This document shows, piece by piece, positions 1 through 5,877 of a stretch of DNA of 6,141 nucleotides. The translations under genes were made by a program, and so were the position numbers. The stretch is from assembly GCA_000715685.1 (NCBI GenBank), contig KL569426.1:47036-53176 (forward strand). Reading direction: 5' to 3'. Positions within the stretch are counted from its first letter, which is position 1. Every line of letters starts with the position of its first letter. Source of the DNA: Streptomyces lilacinus (GTDB taxonomy: Bacteria; Actinomycetota; Actinomycetes; Streptomycetales; Streptomycetaceae). A model generated the notes under the pieces. The model saw only the letters and a list, made by a program, of their open reading frames with translations. It was not told the DNA's origin and searched no databases.

Positions 1-13
1 CCAGCCCGCTCAG

Positions 14-32
14 AGATGTGTATAAGAGACAG
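14..32 (+). other. Nextera/Tn5 mosaic-end adapter (artefact)
   Basis: These 19 bases are identical to the Tn5 mosaic end used in Nextera libraries (AGATGTGTATAAGAGACAG). They are library adapter, not genomic DNA. The 13 bases to their left do not continue the regulator reading frame and are probably degraded adapter or chimeric sequence; the last few (GCTCAG) are close to the GCTCGG that precedes the mosaic end in one Nextera primer. Biological sequence starts at 33. Peptides beginning MCIRDR or MYKRQ read from this site are translated adapter. Confidence 0.97.
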
Positions 33-748
33 GTGTCGAAGTACAGCGTCCCGTCGGCCCGGAGCTCCTCGATCCGGCGCCGGACGGTGGACTCCGACCA
101 GCCGGTGGCGGCGGCCAGTTCGGGGACGCCGGCGCGCCCGTCCTTGGCGAGGACGGCCAGGAACCGCCGGTCGGCGTCGGTGGGTTCGAGTCGGGAGCGG
201 CCGGGCGGGCCCGGGGGCGGCCCCGGGGGCGCGGGCCGGGACAGCTCCTCGATCTGCCGCGCGTCGAGCGCGTCGGTACGGCCCGGCCAGCCGGCCATGC
301 CGGCGACCATGCGCAGGATGCAGTGGGCGGTCACCCCGGTGATCCGCGGCGTCCTGGGCAGCTTGGACAGCAGCAGACTGCCGGGGCCCGAGCCGCCCTG
401 GGCCCGGGTGATGCAGGTGATCTCGGTGCCGCCGGAGGCGAGCCCCACCCATGAGGTGTCCGCCCGCTCGGCCAGCGCGGCGGCGATCACGGCCGAGGCG
501 TCGGGGGTGCACTCGATCCGCACGGCCCAGTCGACCAGACCGAGGCTCCGGGCCTCCGGCAGCCCGATGACGCGCAGCACCCCGCCGGCGCGCAGCCGGT
601 GGTAACGGCGGGCGACCGTACGGTCCGAGGTGCCGAGGGCGGCGGCGATCCGGCTGAAGGAGGCCCGCCCGTCGATCTGCAGGGCGTGGACCAACTGCCG
701 GTCGAGGAGGTCGAGATCGCGTATGACATCACGAGTGACGGAATCCAC
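33..748 (-). CDS. Lrp/AsnC-family transcriptional regulator, C-terminus truncated by adapter
   Basis: DNA-binding regulator of the Lrp/AsnC (feast/famine) family, in the double-module form common in actinomycetes, where one chain carries two winged-HTH/AsnC units. The 238 visible codons hold a first HTH at about residues 11-62 (helix containing FSRIAAALGTSDRTVARR), an AsnC-like ligand-binding/dimerisation region at about 74-150, a Pro/Gly linker at 172-184, and a second HTH at about 188-237 (VPELAAATGWSESTVRRRIEELR). The gene then runs into the adapter. Relatives are roughly 320-340 residues from memory, so about 90-100 residues, the second AsnC domain, are missing. The GTG at 748 is the only reasonable start, because an in-frame TAG lies four codons upstream (758-760). 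There is no clear ribosome binding site. TAGCGT (755-760) fits a TAnnnT -10 box six bases before the GTG, so the transcript may be leaderless. The gene is divergent from the methyltransferase. The effector is unknown; an amino acid is usual for the family. Confidence 0.88.
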
Positions 749-780
749 CGGAAGACGCTATCGGATGCCGGATTCCGTCA
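736..780. promoter_or_regulatory. Perfect 11-bp inverted repeat, probable operator of the Lrp/AsnC regulator
   Basis: TGACGGAATCC (736-746) is the exact reverse complement of GGATTCCGTCA (770-780), with 23 bases between. The left arm covers the first codons of the regulator, directly next to its GTG. The right arm overlaps a CTGACG sequence (776-781, read on the minus strand) that could be its -35 box, and the possible -10 TAGCGT lies between the arms. Arm centres are about 34 bp apart, near three helical turns, which suits a multimeric Lrp-type protein. Autoregulation, perhaps with control of the divergent methyltransferase, is inferred from position. Binding by this particular protein is not shown. 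Confidence 0.6.
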
Positions 781-832
781 GGGCTGGGGCGGATGAGGAC
801 GGGAGGCGCCGGTGTCGGCGAGGGTCACCGGC

Positions 833-1578
833 ATGACGAAACGAAACGACCTCGATCCCGTCGCGCGCACCGCGCTGGTCACCGCGGCCCAGCGGGCCCG
901 GGAATCGGCCAAGGCCGACGCCCTCTTCCACGATCCCTTCGCCGCGGCCCTGGCCGAGCCCCTGGGCCCGGCCCTGCTGACGGAGTTCGGCGGTGACGTG
1001 CCGGTGATCCCGGTGCGGACACGGTTCTTCGACGAGGCGGTCGTGAGGTCGGTGGGGCACGGGCGGACGACGTGACGGTCTACGAACTGGACCGGCCGGA
1101 GATCCTGGCCCGCAAGGAGGGGCTGCTGGGTGACGCCGTCAGGCCGACGTGCCGTCGGGTCGGGGTGCCCGTCGACCTCGCGACGGCCGACTGGGGCGAG
1201 GCCCTGGCCGACGCGGGGTTCCGGGCGGCCGACGGGCCGACGTGCTGGCTGGTGGAAGGGCTGAACCAGTACTTGCCGGAGACGGACGTGCTCGCCCTCC
1301 TCGACCGGATCTCGGCCCTGTCCGCGCCGGGCAGCCGGCTGCTGACCGACTTCGTGGCCCGCGCGTTCCTCACCGCCCCCGAGGCGCACCCGCTGCTGCG
1401 GCTGATGGAGGGGTGGGGTGCGCCGTGGCACTACGGGACGGACGACCCCGAAGCGCTGCTCGCGGAGCGCGGGTGGCGGGCCGAGGTGCGGTCGGTCGCC
1501 GAGGTGGGCGCGGCGATGGGGCGGCCGCTGCCGGGCGGACGCGAGCTGTCGGGATGGCTGGTGGAGGCGGTGCGGTAG
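833..1578 (+). pseudogene. Class I SAM-dependent methyltransferase (leucine carboxyl methyltransferase-like, TIGR00027 type), disrupted
   Basis: Remains of a SAM-dependent O-methyltransferase of the PPM/LCMT-like family, which normally runs about 270-290 residues. The N-terminal piece (833-1075, 80 residues) has the typical opening DPVARTALVTAAQRARESAK, the HDPFAAALA segment and VRTRFFDEAVVRSV, then meets a TGA. The C-terminal piece continues in another frame from about 1063 to the TAG at 1578 (GTG at 1072). It has the acidic motif DDVTVYELDRPEILARKE, WLVEGLNQYLPETDVLALLDRI, the LLTDFVARAFLTAP strand and a normal ending GRELSGWLVEAVR. Between VRSVGHG and DDVTVYELDR the family has about 20-25 residues including the glycine-rich SAM-binding motif I; these are absent and the frame changes, so the join is a deletion. 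ATG 833 is preferred because GAGGG lies eight bases upstream (820-824); GTG 812, with GGGAGG at 801-806, is an alternative. The GTG at 1072 overlaps the TGA, so a coupled two-piece protein is formally possible but would lack the cofactor loop. Substrate unknown. Confidence 0.82.
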
Positions 1579-1594
1579 CGCTTTGCGGGCCTCT

Positions 1595-2742
1595 TTACGG
1601 AGTCTCCGGGAGGATCACGTGCGGGACGAAGCGGGCGTACTCGTCCGTGATCAGGCCCGACGACTCGCGGATGCCGAGCCCCGCCGGCTCGCCCTCGACC
1701 ACCCACGCGCCGAGGACGACGTGGTTGCCGTCGAAGGCGGGCAGCGGGGCCAGCTCCTGGTAGCAGCAGGGCTCGTCCCGCACCACGGGTTCGCTCCCGG
1801 CGGGGTGGGGTCGCGGGGGCCGTCGAGGTGGGCGGGGAGAAGGTTGGGGTGGTCGGGGAAGAGCTCCCACAGGATGGCCAACAGGGCCTTGTTGGAGAGC
1901 AGCATCTTCCACAGGGGCTCGATCCAGAGGGTCGAGCCCGTACCGCCGCCGTTGTCGAGCGTGTCCAGCGCGAGCGGACCGAAGTCGTCCGCGACGAGCC
2001 ACTCCCACGGGTAGAGCTTGAAGCAGGCCCGTATGAAGCGCAGCTTCTTGTCGACGAAGCGACCGGACAGCCCGTCCCAGCCGATGTCCTCCATCGAGAT
2101 CACCTCGGTGGGCACGCCGGCCTGATCGGCGGTCTCGCGCAGGTACGCGACCGTCATCAGGTCCTCGCCCAGCTCGTCCCCGATGGAGTGCGCGAAGTGG
2201 AGGGGCGCACCGGGCGGAAGAAGCGCCGCCTGACGCTTCCACGCGTCGACGAGGCGCTCGTGGAGAGAGTTCCACTGATCGGCCTGCGGGACGTCCGCGA
2301 AGCGTTCCTCCATCCAGAACCACTGCGGACCGGCCGCCTCCACGAGGGAGGTCGGGGTGTCGGCGTTGTACTCCAGCATCTTGGCCGGTGCGCCGCCGCG
2401 TCCGTCGTAGTGCAGGTCGAAACGACCGTAGAGGGAAGGGAGTTCGTCACGCCGCCGCCACGACTCGGCGATGAGCGCGGCCACGCGCGGGTCGCGGATG
2501 CCGAGGTCCGCGAAGCGGTTTTCCTTGACGATGTGGTCGGCTGCCGTCAGGCACATCTCGTGCAGTTCGGCGACGACTTCCTCGAGGGCCTCGATTTCGG
2601 CGAGGGAGAAGGAGTAGTACGCGCTCTCGTCCCAGTACGGGCGGAGAGAGCCGTCGGGCTGCCGAGAGAGCGGGTAGATCAGCCCCTGCTCCTCGACGGT
2701 CTCCTGCCAGCCGGGGCGGGGGGTGGTGCGGTGGCGTCGCAT
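1595..2742 (-). pseudogene. Glutathionylspermidine synthase-family ATP-grasp ligase (YgiC/YjfC-like), disrupted
   Basis: ATP-grasp amide ligase of the glutathionylspermidine synthase family (PF03738), close in layout to stand-alone E. coli YgiC/YjfC, which lack the amidase half. From ATG 2742 about 311 residues read cleanly: RPYWDES (34-40), RFDLHYDG (107-114), MLEYNADTPTSLVEA (122-136), KLYPWEWLVADDFGPL (242-257) and EPLWKMLLSNKALLAILWEL (275-294), ending LLPAHLDGPRD. Then the frame fails near 1793-1810. The correct C-terminus resumes in another frame as SEPVVRDEPCCYQELAPLP and runs to the TAA at 1595 through GAWVVEGEPAGLG, SSGLITDEYARFVPHVIL. Family members carry roughly 25 more residues at the join, including the KPLxxREGAN-like loop that binds ATP/Mg, so the gene looks inactivated. 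Without repair, the first frame runs to 1651 with about 50 unrelated residues. GGAG lies seven bases before the ATG, and the lipoprotein gene ends 16 bases upstream, so the two are co-transcribed. It converges on the methyltransferase with only 16 bp between. True acceptor substrates of this subfamily are unclear. Confidence 0.85.
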
Positions 2743-2758
2743 CGTCCGTCTCCGCTTG

Positions 2759-3124
2759 TCAGCCGCCGCTCGATCCGGAGTGCCCGGACGAGGACGAGCA
2801 GCCGAATCCGCCGCGGGAGACTGCCTTGCTCTTGTCGAACGTGCCGCTCTTGGCGTGGGTCCCGGAATTCCCGGAGTTGTAGTACCAGGTCCCGGAGCTG
2901 CTGCCGCTGCTGGTCTTCTTGCAGGCCTTCGAGTCCAGGACGCGATAACCCTTGCCGGCCTCGTAGCTGTTGCGGTCGACACAACGCTTGTCGGGCTCGG
3001 ATCCGCAGGAGGTGAGAGCGGTGGCGAGAACGCCCATTCCGCCGAGTATGACCGTGCTGGAGCGCAGCCGTCGCCGCGCCTTTTGAGTTTTCTGTGCCGG
3101 TGCCGGTGCCTGTGCCTGTGCCAT
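2759..3124 (-). CDS. Ser/Gly-rich lipoprotein, YgiB-like partner of the ATP-grasp ligase
   Basis: A 121-residue predicted lipoprotein. The N-terminus has an Ala/Gln/Pro stretch, then KARRRLR (15-21), a short hydrophobic segment STVILGGMGVLATA (23-36) and a lipobox LTSC with Cys40 as the probable lipidated residue, followed by GSEPDKRC. The exported part carries Cys48 and Cys68, a Ser-rich stretch, GTWYYNSG, and a tail with SRGGFGC (103-109) and a Ser/Gly-rich end. E. coli YgiB, encoded next to the YgiC ligase, is also a small lipoprotein-like protein with an RGGFG motif near a Ser/Gly-rich end; I make that comparison from memory. The ligase gene starts 16 bases downstream in the same direction. 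ATG 3124 is chosen because it is the first start giving a compact signal peptide and has a G-rich ribosome site (GGGGG about nine bases upstream). The same frame is open to 3241, but that extension would bury the signal peptide. It is probably anchored on the outer face of the membrane. Its function is unknown; it may be a substrate or scaffold for the ligase. Confidence 0.78.
   Translation of the reverse strand: MAQAQAPAPAQKTQKARRRLRSSTVILGGMGVLATALTSCGSEPDKRCVDRNSYEAGKGYRVLDSKACKKTSSGSSSGTWYYNSGNSGTHAKSGTFDKSKAVSRGGFGCSSSSGHSGSSGG
3095..3124. repeat. Hexanucleotide tandem repeat at the start of the lipoprotein gene
   Basis: Reading the plus strand, TGCCGG, TGCCGG, TGCCTG, TGCCTG and TGCCAT follow one another without gaps, the last unit containing the start codon on the minus strand. 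The repeat encodes the AQAQAPAPA stretch. Units are six bases long, so gain or loss of a copy keeps the reading frame and only changes the length of the cytoplasmic n-region of the signal peptide. Confidence 0.7.
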
Positions 3125-3147
3125 GCGTGACGCCCCCGTCGCGTTCG

Positions 3148-3163
3148 AAAGTGCGTCCACTTT
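3148..3163. promoter_or_regulatory. Short palindrome upstream of the lipoprotein-ligase operon
   Basis: AAAGTG-CGTC-CACTTT is a perfect inverted repeat with six-base arms and a four-base centre, 24-39 bases upstream of the lipoprotein start. On the minus strand it begins inside TAAAGT, which fits a TAnnnT -10 box, though I see no convincing -35 partner. It stands out as A/T-richer than its surroundings. An operator for this operon is inferred from symmetry and position only. Confidence 0.35.
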
Positions 3164-3234
3164 AGACAGGGGGCGGGAACAGGTCCGTGGCGGCCCGACA
3201 GGCTGAACCTTAGGCCGGGGCATACTCGACATAT

Positions 3235-3272
3235 CCCTCAAGGGGTGAGGGCTCCTCGGCTTTTCTTGAGGG
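3235..3272 (-). terminator. Inverted repeat downstream of the XRE regulator gene, possible terminator
   Basis: CCCTCAAG (3235-3242) pairs exactly with CTTGAGGG (3265-3272) around a 22-base loop. A competing smaller hairpin, CCCTCA with TGAGGG (3235-3240 / 3246-3251), shares the left arm. It lies 35 bases past the XRE stop codon in that gene's direction and before the lipoprotein gene, where a terminator is expected. There is no T-run after it on the minus strand, which is common in high-GC actinomycetes but leaves the call weak; it could instead be an operator for the lipoprotein operon. Confidence 0.35.
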
Positions 3273-3306
3273 CCACGACGAAAACTGAACTCCTCCAGTG
3301 TCCGCG

Positions 3307-4617
3307 TCAGCCCACGCGGGCAAGTTCGAGCAGTTCCGGTACTCCCTCGGTCGAGCAGTATTCGGCGAATTTCGGCATGAGTTCATAAATCAAGGCCACA
3401 CAGCGTGGTGCGCCGATGCGCGCGGCCATGGTCAGCGCTTCGTGTGCTGCGGCGGCAGCGCGGTCGACCTCGCCGGAGCGCAGGAAGCTCTCCGCCTCGT
3501 AGGCGAGGAAGACGCTCCGGGTTTTCGTGCGGGCCGTGGGCAGCAGCCGGGTGCCCTCCTCGATGAGTTGCCGGGCGCGCCTGTGGTGTCCGAGGTCGAG
3601 CAGGCACCTGCCACTGTCCACGGCCAGGTCGGTGGGGGCCAGCCACGCGCACCACGAAGGGGAGGACTCGCCCGACGCCGCGTCCAGGGCCGCCTCGGCC
3701 GCCCCGAGTGCCCGGGTGCACCGGGCTTCCTCACCGAGCGCGGCGTGGGCGCGTGCCTTCCGGAGCTGGAGGAGCGATCGGGCCGAGGGGTGGATGGCCT
3801 TGGTGATGGCATGGTCAAGGATCTGCACGGCGACGTGCGGGGCCTGGAGCCAGGTTTGCTGGTAGGCGATGTCGGAGAGGATGCCGGCGCCGAGGTCACG
3901 GTCTCCGGAGCTGTGGGCGCTGTGCAGGGCGCTGTGCCACAGGCGGGTGGCGGATGCGTGCTGTCCGTGGTCGAAGCGGTGCCAGCCGGCGGTCTGGGCG
4001 ATGTTCGCGGCCAGGATGTGCAGTCGACGGCCGATGGGCCGGGTGTAGCGGCCCTGGTCGATGAAGTCGGTGACGGTGTTCAGGTGGCCGGTCAGGAGCG
4101 GGCCCAGGTGCTGGCGCTGCTCGGTGGGCAGGCTCGTGAGCCACTGGCTGTGGCGTTCCAGTCCTTCGACCAGCTCGGCGTCGACGCGGTGTCCGCGCAG
4201 CGCGCTCGTGAGGGGGCGCGGGTCGCGGTCGGCCCATTGGAGGGCGAGTCCGGCAAGGGCTGCTTGGGTGAAGGCGACGAAGGTACGACGGTCCATGAGG
4301 GAGCTCAGCGCCTCTCTGAGTGCGGGGACGGTGCTGTCGAGGCCGAGAGGCAGCGGGACGTCACGACCGGGGAGCCAGAGTGGCCAGCCCAGTGCCATGG
4401 CGCCGGCCGGCACCTCGAAGACGTCGGCGAGGAGCAGCTGTGAGTCCTCGTCGGGTACGACGCGGCCGGTCTCCCATTTGGAGATGCGCTGCCGGATCGC
4501 TCCGGATCGTAGGCCCCGTCGTTTCGCGGCGTCGCGGATCTTTCCGGCGAGGTCGGCCTGCGACCAGCCTTTGGTGACCCGTGCGTACGCGAGCGGGTGG
4601 CGGATCTGATTGTCCAC
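3307..4617 (-). CDS. XRE-family helix-turn-helix regulator with long helical-repeat C-terminal domain
   Basis: A 436-residue transcriptional regulator. Residues about 6-75 form a Cro/C1-type HTH: HPLAYARVTKGWSQADLAGK, then RQRISKWETGRVVPDEDSQLL, with the usual W-E-x-G signature in the third/fourth helix region, then LADVFEVP and LGWP. A hydrophobic helix follows RRTFVAFTQAALAGLAL (110-126). From about 180 to the end the chain is Ala/Leu/Arg-rich with repeated helical pairs, such as HVAVQILDHAITKAIHPSAR, QLRKARAHAALGEEARCTRA and AYEAESFLRSGEVDRAAAAA, resembling TPR-type repeats that bind a peptide or small signal in related regulators. The GTG at 4617 is the only available start because an in-frame TGA lies just upstream; its ribosome site is weak (GGATGGGG). 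It is divergent from the synthetase-like/ASCH operon with a 160-bp shared intergenic region and probably regulates it. The ligand is unknown. The family has many paralogues in Streptomyces, so no specific name is given. Confidence 0.88.
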   Translation of the reverse strand: MDNQIRHPLAYARVTKGWSQADLAGKIRDAAKRRGLRSGAIRQRISKWETGRVVPDEDSQLLLADVFEVPAGAMALGWPLWLPGRDVPLPLGLDSTVPALREALSSLMDRRTFVAFTQAALAGLALQWADRDPRPLTSALRGHRVDAELVEGLERHSQWLTSLPTEQRQHLGPLLTGHLNTVTDFIDQGRYTRPIGRRLHILAANIAQTAGWHRFDHGQHASATRLWHSALHSAHSSGDRDLGAGILSDIAYQQTWLQAPHVAVQILDHAITKAIHPSARSLLQLRKARAHAALGEEARCTRALGAAEAALDAASGESSPSWCAWLAPTDLAVDSGRCLLDLGHHRRARQLIEEGTRLLPTARTKTRSVFLAYEAESFLRSGEVDRAAAAAHEALTMAARIGAPRCVALIYELMPKFAEYCSTEGVPELLELARVG

Positions 4618-4777
4618 GTCCCCATCCCATCAGGAATCAAGGCGGGAAGCCCAGCGCCGCGGAGAGCGGGGCTACGCCGGAGCTACAGCCAAGTCCTATG
4701 CGGCGATACGTGGTTGAGCTGTACTCACTGATGCCCGGTAAGTCCGCTCGTCTCCGATTGCGTAGGTGGAGGAGCCC
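4618..4777. promoter_or_regulatory. Divergent intergenic region between XRE regulator and synthetase-like operon
   Basis: These 160 bp must hold the promoters for both directions. I see no hexamer pair good enough to call. TTGAGC (4713-4718) followed 19 bases later by TAAGTC is the best plus-strand candidate but is poorly spaced. The same place holds a small symmetric element, TGAG-CTGTA-CTCA (4714-4726), a possible binding site for the XRE protein. At the right end GGAGGAG (4768-4774) is a strong ribosome site that selects ATG 4778 over the GTG at 4766, which lies before the ribosome site. Confidence 0.45.
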
Positions 4778-5869
4778 ATGTTCGAGCCGACAACCCCGAC
4801 CTTGAATTCTCCGAACAGCGTGCTGGCGAACGCGCTGCTCAGCACGGTCGACATGCTCCGGCCGCGGGTGCGCGAGGCACGGCCGGAGCGGATCGAGTTC
4901 GTCGTGGGCACTCAGATCAACGGCGTTCCGCACCTGGGCACGAATCTCGTACAGTCCGCCGCCTTCCTCCTCGCCCAGGAGGCCCGGAACGTCTTCCGCC
5001 TGGAGACTGCGGTGCGGTTCTCCGCACTGGACAACGCCCCGTACGAAATCGTCCTGGACCCCACGTCCGGTCACGATTACCAGCAGACCTATTTCCATGC
5101 CCTCGGCCGACTCGGGGTCGAGAAGCTCGTGGGGAGGTACTACCGGCCGTTCTTCGACTCCCTGTCATCCGCGACCGACGTCGAATACGTGGCCGAGACC
5201 TACACCGAACAGCAGGCCGGCCCGGCCTTCCGTGCGGAGTTCCTACGCACTCTGGAGGCGGAGGAAGACCTCCGCTGGTGGCTCAGCCCGTCCACGGGCG
5301 TCGTCCACACCCGGATTCCCTGTCCGATGTGCGGCTGGGCGGAGAAGCGCGCCGAGCGCACCCGCCTGGTCCGCCTGGACGGCGAGGGAGCGCTGTACAC
5401 AGCGGTGTGCCAGAACCACGGTGCGTACGACACGTACATCGATCCGACAGACGCCGCCTACCTCGACCTGGCGACCCTCTACCGCAATGTGGTGAAGGAG
5501 CGCGCCTTCACCCGCGACACCACTACGCTTCACGTGATGCTCAAGGGCGGTGACTGGGCGGGCGGCTGCCAGCTGGTGGACGGCGCGCTGGAGGCCCTGG
5601 GCACACCCGGGCGCCGGATGCCGGTACGGGTCTTCACCCCCCAGGTGCTGTCCGACACCGGCGGCAAGCTCTCCAAGTCCCTCATCCGGGCGGCCGGAGG
5701 CCTCGCGAGCGTTTCCGGTGGTGAGCCGTGGATGCTCTCGACGACCGGGTGGCCGGGCACAACCGATCAGTTCGTGGACGCCCTGCTGTGGCTCGTGCGT
5801 CACCTGCTGGCGGACCCCAAGCACTTCTTCCGATCCTTCACGGCACAAGAGTCACGGCACAAGAGTTAG
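4778..5869 (+). CDS. Stand-alone class I aminoacyl-tRNA synthetase-like protein (class I LysRS type), no anticodon domain evident
   Basis: A 363-residue protein with the landmarks of a class I synthetase Rossmann catalytic core. FVVGTQINGVPHLGTNLVQS (41-60) contains a HIGH-type PHLG (51-54). LKGGDWAGGCQLVDGAL (255-271) matches the place of the G-x-D-H...GGS.D.G loop of class I lysyl-tRNA synthetase. DTGGKLSKSLI (293-303) is a KMSKS-type loop with Lys297 and Lys300. Between them CPMC (182-185) and CQNH (211-214) form a zinc-ribbon-like insert. These motifs imply ATP-dependent activation of an amino or other carboxylic acid. True class I LysRS enzymes are about 500 residues or more and carry a C-terminal helical anticodon-binding domain; here only about 60 residues follow KLSKS, so ordinary tRNA charging is doubtful. 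ATG 4778 is chosen from GGAGGAG five bases upstream. The ASCH gene begins eight bases after the stop. A 14-bp tandem duplication forms the last codons, so the C-terminus RHKS is probably recent. Lysine specificity is inference from fold resemblance only. Confidence 0.8.
   Translation: MFEPTTPTLNSPNSVLANALLSTVDMLRPRVREARPERIEFVVGTQINGVPHLGTNLVQSAAFLLAQEARNVFRLETAVRFSALDNAPYEIVLDPTSGHDYQQTYFHALGRLGVEKLVGRYYRPFFDSLSSATDVEYVAETYTEQQAGPAFRAEFLRTLEAEEDLRWWLSPSTGVVHTRIPCPMCGWAEKRAERTRLVRLDGEGALYTAVCQNHGAYDTYIDPTDAAYLDLATLYRNVVKERAFTRDTTTLHVMLKGGDWAGGCQLVDGALEALGTPGRRMPVRVFTPQVLSDTGGKLSKSLIRAAGGLASVSGGEPWMLSTTGWPGTTDQFVDALLWLVRHLLADPKHFFRSFTAQESRHKS
5839..5866. repeat. Perfect 14-bp tandem duplication at the end of the synthetase-like gene
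   Basis: CACGGCACAAGAGT occurs twice back to back (5839-5852 and 5853-5866). The second copy supplies the last codons and puts the reading frame onto the TAG at 5867-5869. Fourteen is not a multiple of three. With a single copy the frame would read GAG TTA GGA CGT CTG ATG and continue into the ASCH gene in frame without a stop. The duplication therefore decides whether the two domains are separate or fused. Confidence 0.9.
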
Positions 5870-5877
5870 GACGTCTG

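Noticed and set aside
16..605. Plus-strand open frames beginning MCIRDR and MYKRQ
   Set aside because: They start inside the Nextera mosaic end and lie antisense to the Lrp/AsnC gene; the initial residues are translated adapter.
778..1431. 217-codon minus-strand frame opposite the methyltransferase
   Set aside because: Proline/arginine-rich shadow frame with no motifs; the plus strand carries recognisable family motifs in both fragments.
1072..1578. C-terminal methyltransferase piece as an independent coupled gene
   Set aside because: It begins in the middle of a conserved domain (TVYELDRPE) and lacks the cofactor loop; the GTG/TGA overlap is a by-product of the deletion.
1579..1594. Terminator between the convergent methyltransferase and ligase genes
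   Set aside because: Only 16 bp are available and no stable hairpin is visible; the nearby CGGAG-T-CTCCG has a one-base loop and is coding.
1651..2982. 443-codon minus-strand frame as the full ligase gene
   Set aside because: Its upstream extension from 2982 overlaps the lipoprotein gene in another frame, and its last 50 or so residues are the wrong frame after the deletion. The real gene spans 2742 to 1595.
1828..3015. Long plus-strand open frame of 395 codons
   Set aside because: Antisense shadow of the ATP-grasp ligase and lipoprotein genes; long open frames are common opposite high-GC genes, and its composition is Arg/Val/Gly-rich without recognisable motifs.
2759..3241. Lipoprotein starting at 3241 (160 residues)
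   Set aside because: It would place about 39 extra residues before the signal peptide; ATG 3124 gives a normal lipoprotein leader.
3298..4443. Long plus-strand open frame of 381 codons
   Set aside because: Antisense shadow of the XRE regulator, whose HTH and repeat body are clear on the minus strand.
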